A stretch of 64,000 nt of DNA from the NCBI GenBank assembly GCA_001939145.1, contig LSRX01000425.1, positions 273,895-337,894 of the forward strand, given 5' to 3'. The notes beneath the pieces were generated by a model that did no database searches, was not told the origin of the DNA, and saw only the letters and a list, made by a program, of their open reading frames with translations. This DNA comes from Symbiodinium microadriaticum (lineage: Eukaryota > Sar > Dinophyceae > Suessiales > Symbiodiniaceae). The position numbers were made by a program, and so were the translations under genes. Below, one piece after another: positions 58,205 through 64,000 of this stretch (positions are counted from its first letter, which is position 1; every line of letters begins with the position of its first letter).

Positions 58205-61050
58205 TGATGCCTGCAGCCGATTGTGCAGTTTTTGCTGGTGGACGATGAATCGATTTTCTTGTCCAAGCCGCCGCCTAGCTGTGGGCACTATCCCACCCGC
58301 ATGCGGAACCGTCGACACAGCGCGGCCTGCTGCCGCGCTCTCGTCCAAGGAACTCCAAGACCCAGCGGCGCCGGTCTGCACCCCTATACGCCGACCTGCG
58401 GTCTCGCGATAGCGTCCTCCATCTCCAACCTTACCCGCGTTGCCGGCGGCGCACGTCGGCATTCCGCCGCTGGCCGCTCGTGTACAGGTGCCTGTACCCA
58501 TGCACCATCGCCCAGTGTATGCGTTCCGGCTCAAGAGGCATGCATGATCGTGCATGCCTCACCATCACGGGCTCCGTAGACAGGCACTGAAGCCGTCAGT
58601 CGAATTAATCCGACTCTTGTGGGCTGCCGTTGAGACCGATGAGCTGCCACCGTCCTTTCTGTCGATGAGGTTGGCGGTTTCGACCATGTTGCGGGACACA
58701 CCATGTTGCAGGCACGGCGTTGCGCGAGGTGAGGCTGTGTTTGCTTTGCTCGACGACACATACGTCGTTGCGCTGCTTATGTCGTAGCGAGCCCTGAACT
58801 GTTTACGATGCACTCGCAGGTGCTTGCTGGCAACACGTGCGTGTCCGCTTTCACCACAGCGAAACGCCCATGTGGAATGCCGCCGGGGAAAAGCCTGCTA
58901 ACATCGCTGACCTGCGCCTTGCCTGTGGGGACTCAGTCTGGGTCGGCGACTTGGTCCTCCCAGCTACGCATGGACTGGTCGCACTGGGCTCTCCGGTCCG
59001 CCGCGAACTCAAATTTAAACGAACCGAGCAGAATCTGTTACTCGAACGCATCCTCCTGCAAGCCGTGTTGCTGCTTCGTCATTGTTGCGCGGTGCTGCGA
59101 ACCAACTACCTCCTCCGCGTCCCCCGCACCTCAGCGGCGACTGAGGCGATCGTGCGCTGCCTCGCATGCTTGCGTGATCATGATGCGCCCGGTGCAGCCC
59201 ACACCGCACGGCTCGCGCTTCGCCACAGGGCGTCGGCCTGCGATCGCAGTCGCAGACTGTTTCGCCGCCCATGGAGCGTTCTGGTGTCACACCTTGCCGG
59301 TCGTCCTCGCGCGCCCGTGCTGTGGCGGCATGATAGCTGCAAGGACGAGAATGCTCCGCTCCACCCGCCTGCGCAGTCGCTGCTGTGTTGGTGCGGGAGC
59401 ATGTTTGCAGACATGGTTCCCGAGGGCCGCCGTGGAGGGATGTCCCTGCCTTCCGGGCTGCGAGGCTGTGATGAGGGCGGTTGCGAAATGTTTTTGTTGA
59501 CCCCCGCCCTCGGCTTGGGTGATGCAGTGGAGTTGCGAGCCGGCGTTCAAGACGTACACAGATTCGCGAGCATAGCACAAACAGGCAAAAGGTATGAGTG
59601 CTGCGGGCATGCTGCGGCCTTCGGCACTGCGCATAATGCCGACAACATGGCTTTTTTGCTTACAGTGTCGCGGGTCGTAGGTCGCAGCAATGTCGACGGA
59701 AAGGACAATAAGATGGGGGTCGGCCTGAGTTTTCGCCTGGAGGGTATGGGCGAATGCCTCTGCCCTGCACCTGTAGACAATGCGTACTCGTGGGGGCGAG
59801 TGCTGCAACAAATGCGGGGGCAGGTGAGACCGTACAAGGAGGGTGGCGACAAACAAAGCACAGCACCCCGCAGCACGTAGTTACTACGAACCCTGCCGCC
59901 GGCAGACACCGCAGACTTCGCTGCCGGGATGGCGACATGCCGCTGCCAGACTTCAGCTACCCCGCGCCCAACTCCCACTGAAAAGGGGAGGCCTGGGGCT
60001 GGGATCTTCAAAGCGACTTCGGCATGCCGCCTACTGGGGTTCATGGGCGGACACTGTCCGCGCACTCCGCAAACACCAACCGGGTATACTCGCCGCCCTC
60101 CTCCGTTCGCAGCTGGACGCATCGGGGACCGGCATACTCGCCAGCACGCGAGCAGCGGAAGTAGCTGCCCTTCCCCAAAAGGCTTATCAGCGCAAACCTT
60201 GGCGGGACTGCTGGAGGAAGATGCAGCGGCACCAGTGCCACACACAGCACGACCCGCTCCGGGAGGAAGACCGGGCTGGCAAGGTGTGGCATCGAAGGCC
60301 TTCGACAAGCACGCGCTCGAGATGCTCTTCAACGACATCGACTCAACGTCTCAAGCGCTGCTGCTGTCACAGGGTGGCGATGCAGCGAGCTGCGCCTTCA
60401 CGGCCCTCCCAACGAGCGCCGACACGCGGGTGCCGGACGCGGAGTACCGAGTCATGCTCCTCCGCAAACTCCGCTTGCCCTTCCCGCTCGTCCGAAGCGC
60501 TGTTCCTGCGGTGGACGCTTGGATGCGTACGGCGACGATCGCTCGGCCTGCGCGCGAGTGGGCGTGCTAGCCCGCAGAGCCGGCCCTCTTGAGCCAGCAG
60601 CAGCAGCACGCATCTGAGCCCGAGTCGCATTGAACGTCGCTCTGCGTGACTTCAACCTGGACGTACCAGCGGGCGACGGACGCCGCATAGAGGTTGTCGC
60701 CAATGACCTCCCCTATTTGGCAGGCGCTCAGATCGCAGTGGATGATGGTGGATGCTACAATCGTGAGCCCAGTTCGATGGGATGCCCAGCCCCGTCCACG
60801 GGCTGACCACCAACCGGGCCTCGCCCTCGACCAGGCAGTCGACCGCAAACACCGAGCTTACCCCAAACTGCGGCGGGCTCGGCGTTGCCGTATTGTTGTC
60901 TTGGGCGTGGAAGTTGGCGGGCGAGTCAGCCGCGGCACCCTGACATGGGTGCAACTATGTGCAACTGCTCGCGCGGGCGAGGGCTCGCCAGCGGGCGCCG
61001 TGGTGCTCAGCGGCCGTTCGACCGGCCTTGGACCAGCGCAGGACAGCCCA
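58205..61050 (+). pseudogene. Decayed LINE: RT end and C-terminal domains
   Basis: GC-rich, plus strand, in shifting frames. Near 58730-58770, VFALLDDTYVV is an RT motif C. 58837-59150 continues with METPMWNAAGE-like and LVALGSPV segments and a TNYLLRV block. 59940-60110 gives a GGLGLGSSKRLRHAAYWGSW segment. 60330-60580 gives VMLLRKLRLPFPL followed, in a shifted frame, by a cysteine motif (CSCGGRLDAYGDDRSAC). 60640-60950 gives RRIEVVAN, VDATIVSPV and RCRIVVLGVEVGG. The order matches the 3' half of the dinoflagellate LINE family also present at 61927-64000. Multiple frameshifts show it is dead. Confidence 0.75.
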
Positions 61051-61054
61051 GGCC

Positions 61055-61360
61055 GCGTTCGCAGCAGCGTTGTGGGCGCATGCTCCAAACAGGAGGAATG
61101 GTCTGCTGCCCTCGCCTTGTTGAGCTTCATGGGAACTTCAGGGATAACTCCTAATCTTTCGGCTGCAACAGTGTGCTGGTTGCTTGTGCGCAATGCAGCT
61201 CCTGGCTTCTTGCGCTTGACATCCTCAGCCAACTCATCCCACGACAAATCGTACCCGATGTCGTCAGCTACAGCAGCCTCATCAGCGCGCGTAGCATCGC
61301 GAGGCGCTGGGGACGGGCATTATCCACAATAGATGGCATGGCACAAAGCTAAGTCGCTGC
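61055..61360 (+). pseudogene. Pentatricopeptide-repeat (PPR) fragment
   Basis: The plus-strand frame has GACSKQEEWSAALALLSFM and GITPNL, and then, two bases out of frame, VPDVVSYSSLISA and WGRALSTIDGM before a stop. These match the plant-like PPR pattern (ACSK...W..AL.LL..M...I.PN..SY). It follows the LINE remnant directly. It may be a LINE-mobilised gene piece or the target gene of an insertion. PPR proteins bind organelle RNA; this fragment cannot fold into a working array. Confidence 0.65.
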
Positions 61361-61878
61361 CAACCGGTTCACGTACAGCGGGGCCATCAGATGTTGCGAA
61401 GTGCGCACATACATGGCAGATTGCTTTGCATTTCCTACTCGCTCCTCGAGCTGCCCATCGCGGGGCCCAGCGACTCATCTGACGGCCAAGAGGTGCCGTT
61501 GGGTGGTAAGCATGGTAAGGACTACCGTGCCGGGGGGGCCAGCCGACGGTCGCAGACGGCTCGTTGTGCTGCGACGCCACCCTCGTTTTTCCACTCACGT
61601 GGACAGGCCTCCACAGCCGAGCGCAACCGTGCGCATGCATTGGGTTTTAGTGCGCTATTTGAACTAAAAAAAAAACTTGACGCACCATGCGGCCGTCCTC
61701 TTCCTCCTCCTCCTCCTCCTCCTCCTCCTCCTCCCGCTGCTGCTCCATTTCCTCTTCCTGTTCCTCTTCCTCCTCACGGACCCCGCGCTGGCTGTTGTCG
61801 TGTGTGCTCGACGCGTTCGGCGACCACCTCGCGGCCTCTGTCACTTCAGGAGTATCTTCGCTTGCCGCTGCCGGTGGA
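61361..61878. other. Spacer with poly(A) run and CCT microsatellite
   Basis: No gene recognised. An A run occurs at 61667-61675 and a CCT repeat at about 61697-61735. Confidence 0.5.
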
Positions 61879-61926
61879 ACCGTAGCCATTTTGGCTCAAG
61901 CCATTTTGGCTCAAGTTTGGCTCAAG
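61879..61926 (+). other. Dinoflagellate spliced leader with two relict leaders
   Basis: 61880-61900 is identical to the 21 invariant bases of the DinoSL (CCGTAGCCATTTTGG then CTCAAG), preceded by A at 61879. It is followed directly by CCATTTTGGCTCAAG (61901-61915) and TTTGGCTCAAG (61916-61926). The second starts exactly after the AG inside the DinoSL, as expected when an integrated leader is used as acceptor for a new one. This is the mark of a trans-spliced mRNA that was reverse-transcribed and reinserted, here more than once. It stands at the 5' end of the LINE that follows. Confidence 0.93.
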
Positions 61927-64000
61927 CTGCACGGCCCCTCACCCACGCTGCCGGACAAAAGTCCGAGCGGTAGCAACTGTTTGCCGACTTCTACATCGTA
62001 GCGCCCCGCGCCCCATGGTCGTCTTGGCACCCGTGTTGGCAGCTGCCCTGCGATGGCTGGCGGAGGCAGCCGGAAGCGCAGTGCCCGCAGCCGCGCAGCT
62101 CCCCGCAAATTGTCGCGAGGCAATCACGCACGCGCTTCTCACTTGTGCAATTGGCCCTCCCCGCTACTTTGCGCCCGGATGGGGGCCCTGTTCTCACTGC
62201 TGGCCGGGGCTGGCTGTGTGCTGGCCTGCTCCTCGGTGTGTTCGGGGCGTTCTTGCTTTGGGGACGTGTGTCGACCCGACACGGGCCGCCACCGGCATGG
62301 TCTGTCGCTGCCTCGGAGCTGTTGCATTGCATGGCGGTGGGGGGCGAAACCGAATTGCAGGCGTTGGCCGAGGCAGCGGGGCAGACACCGACGGAACTGC
62401 TTTGCGGCATTTTGCGACAAGCAACTACGCCGCATGCACCACAACTGCCTGCCCTCCCTCCCAGCCCTTGCCGTTCGCAGCCAACGCCCGGAGCAACCGC
62501 AGTGGCGACGAATTCTCGCCGCCGCCCACCAGCACCTCCATTGCCCCGCACGATGTGACAACCTGGCCAAGGGGCGCCCTGGTGACAGGACGCTCCGTCG
62601 CGCGTCAGACACGGGCCTCAGGCCTCAACAAAGAGACTCGCATAGCTCGATTGCGCAAGCCCGTGGCCTGGACACCGCACCCACACAGAGGTTGCCGAAT
62701 CGGCGAGGCAACTCACCCAGGTCCCCCCGGACGATGGACCTACGGCGCGACGGCGAGAGCGTGCGTTACATGCCTTGGCGCAGATGCAGCTGCTCCCGCC
62801 GCTTTCATCGCCCCGCGAAGGGGAGGAGCATGGTACCGGTTCCGAGACCGATGCCGCAATAACACTGTCGGACACACTCAGTGCCACCACTCCCTTCGCT
62901 TCACCCCGTGGTGAGGTCCAAGCGGAACTTTCGGGAGCGATGGCGCCAACTGCACCCGACGAGGCGACACCCGGCTTCACACCGCCCCGCTCACCGGACT
63001 TACCGCCGCGCGAGCCAGAAACCAGTGCAGAGCCGTTACCTTGGCAAGATGCACGCCCGCCGAGCTCCATGCCTGGCGAGCGAAATTCGTGGCTGTTCGT
63101 TCCCCTGTTGCAAGCAGCAGCGGGCAACCTGACAGCGCGAGCTACTCACGCATGGCGTTCTTGCCCACAGATCGGCACTCGCTTCAATGAGCTCGTGTCC
63201 TTGCTGCGCGACGCCCCACCACCTAGGCCGACAGGGATCGCACGGACCTTGCTCGCGGTGGCGGAATGTGAGGCCCATGACGGCGGTTGGCACATCCTGC
63301 AGGAGGACCACGCAACTGCCACGGCTCTGACCGCGTTGCCCGACGAGCCGTTACCACTTGCAGCCGCGCTACCGCTTTGCATGGCGCCCGATGGCTACCT
63401 AACGGCGGCAGCGCAGTCCGCACTACTCGAATCCTATGCAGGGGCCTTGGCAGCAGCAACCGCACGCAGCTTAGCAGATGATGTCCGGCGGACCCTGGAT
63501 GCACGCGAGGCACATGCGGCCACCCGTCGTCGCCGTCGCCGCGCCCGCCATCGCTCTGCTCAATGCGGAAACGCGCCACCACGTTCCAGCACTGGCGACG
63601 AGGGTAACGGCGTCCCCACCTGCCCCGCAGCTGCCGATGAGCTTGGCGCCGCGGCGCCCGCGACGCTGGCTGGAATTCCAGAGGCAGCATGGGCTTCCCT
63701 TGACGCGGTCGATCTTGTGGCTGAGCTACAGAATCCGGTGCCCACACTTCAGGACATCCCGCCTTTCATGCGCGCGGCTGTGCGGGGCGCCTTGGTGAGA
63801 GCTTTACGCCGCTTGCGAAGCGACTATGCCACCACCAATGCTGGCGACTTTTCAGCCACGTCGCGCGCTTGGAAGCTGTTCCTGTTGAGCCCTCGCATGT
63901 TGCTAGCCCGTCCGGCTCACCAAGGTGCGGATGGACGAGCCGAACTGCTGGAAAGAGCAGCCGCCTTTGACCGAGGCGACTGGCTGCAGCTTTTGGCAGC
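61927..64000 (+). mobile_element. LINE retrotransposon, 5' half (runs off window)
   Basis: GC-rich element that starts directly behind the spliced leaders. It encodes an N-terminal region and the sequence that precedes the reverse transcriptase in this LINE family. The RT itself would lie beyond the window. Confidence 0.8.
62015..64000 (+). CDS. LINE polyprotein N-terminal part, with one apparent frameshift
   Basis: The first frame (from 62015) runs to a GCRIGEATHPGPP segment (GEATHPGP at 62702-62725). A run of six C (62723-62728) then seems to shift the frame by one base. From 62727 the new frame stays open for 424 codons to the window edge. It includes DDGPTARRRERALHALAQM, WLFVPLLQAAAG, a basic RRRRRRAR stretch and finally IPPFMRAAVRGALVRAL and RAWKLFLLSPRMLLARPA, segments typical of the pre-RT region of dinoflagellate LINEs. 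In many relatives a GEAxNPGP motif stands at this N-terminal position. If the C run is a sequencing error, this copy could be intact. No endonuclease motifs are seen. Confidence 0.72.

Overview
The window looks like nuclear DNA of a dinoflagellate, most likely Symbiodiniaceae. The evidence is tandem, polyprotein-type form II RuBisCO genes with introns (an arrangement known only from peridinin dinoflagellates), introns with GA-AG and GC-AG ends, a full dinoflagellate spliced-leader (DinoSL) sequence followed by two relict copies at 61879-61926, PPR fragments, and abundant degenerate LINEs and microsatellites. One 456-base gap (25845-26300) interrupts the assembly.

Layout. 1-5061: three near-identical form II RuBisCO units on the minus strand, read from right to left. 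The C-terminal exon of each unit runs through a linker of about 23 residues into the first exon of the next. The top unit lacks its first exon; its intron runs into a TAC microsatellite. 5062-26300: a nest of mobile DNA on or near a broken RuBisCO unit. LINE remnants lie at 5621-7788. A deleted RuBisCO unit (8340-8960) abuts the 3' end of a minus-strand LINE, and that LINE carries a complete Ty1/copia-type LTR retrotransposon (9714-18670) with target duplication GAGCC. The other side of the LINE (RT, endonuclease, a 72-bp tandem repeat) fills 18676-22065. A block of about 3 kb (7207-10223) recurs at 22831-25844, so the locus looks like a tandem duplication of 15.6 kb cut short by the gap. 26308-26736 holds exons 1 and 2 of another RuBisCO unit.

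The copia element is the main novelty. One open frame of 2,546 codons encodes Gag with two CCCH zinc fingers, aspartic protease, a 2-oxoglutarate/Fe(II)-oxygenase-like domain, DD35E integrase, reverse transcriptase and RNase H. The reading frame starts inside the LTR, the LTR holds a piece resembling the 5' end of 18S rRNA, and the primer site matches the anticodon arm of an initiator-type tRNA-Met, as in Drosophila copia. The LTRs are nearly identical, which points to a recent insertion.

26737-43415 is mostly non-coding with many simple repeats. 43416-50234 holds two tandem genes for a secreted or membrane Kelch-repeat protein; the second has a frameshift. 52644-54490 is a broken gene for a Crinkler/RHS-type protein with a P-loop NTPase and a PD-(D/E)XK-like nuclease. 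58205-61050 is a GC-rich decayed LINE, followed by a PPR fragment and, after the spliced leaders, a second LINE (61927-64000) that runs off the window edge.
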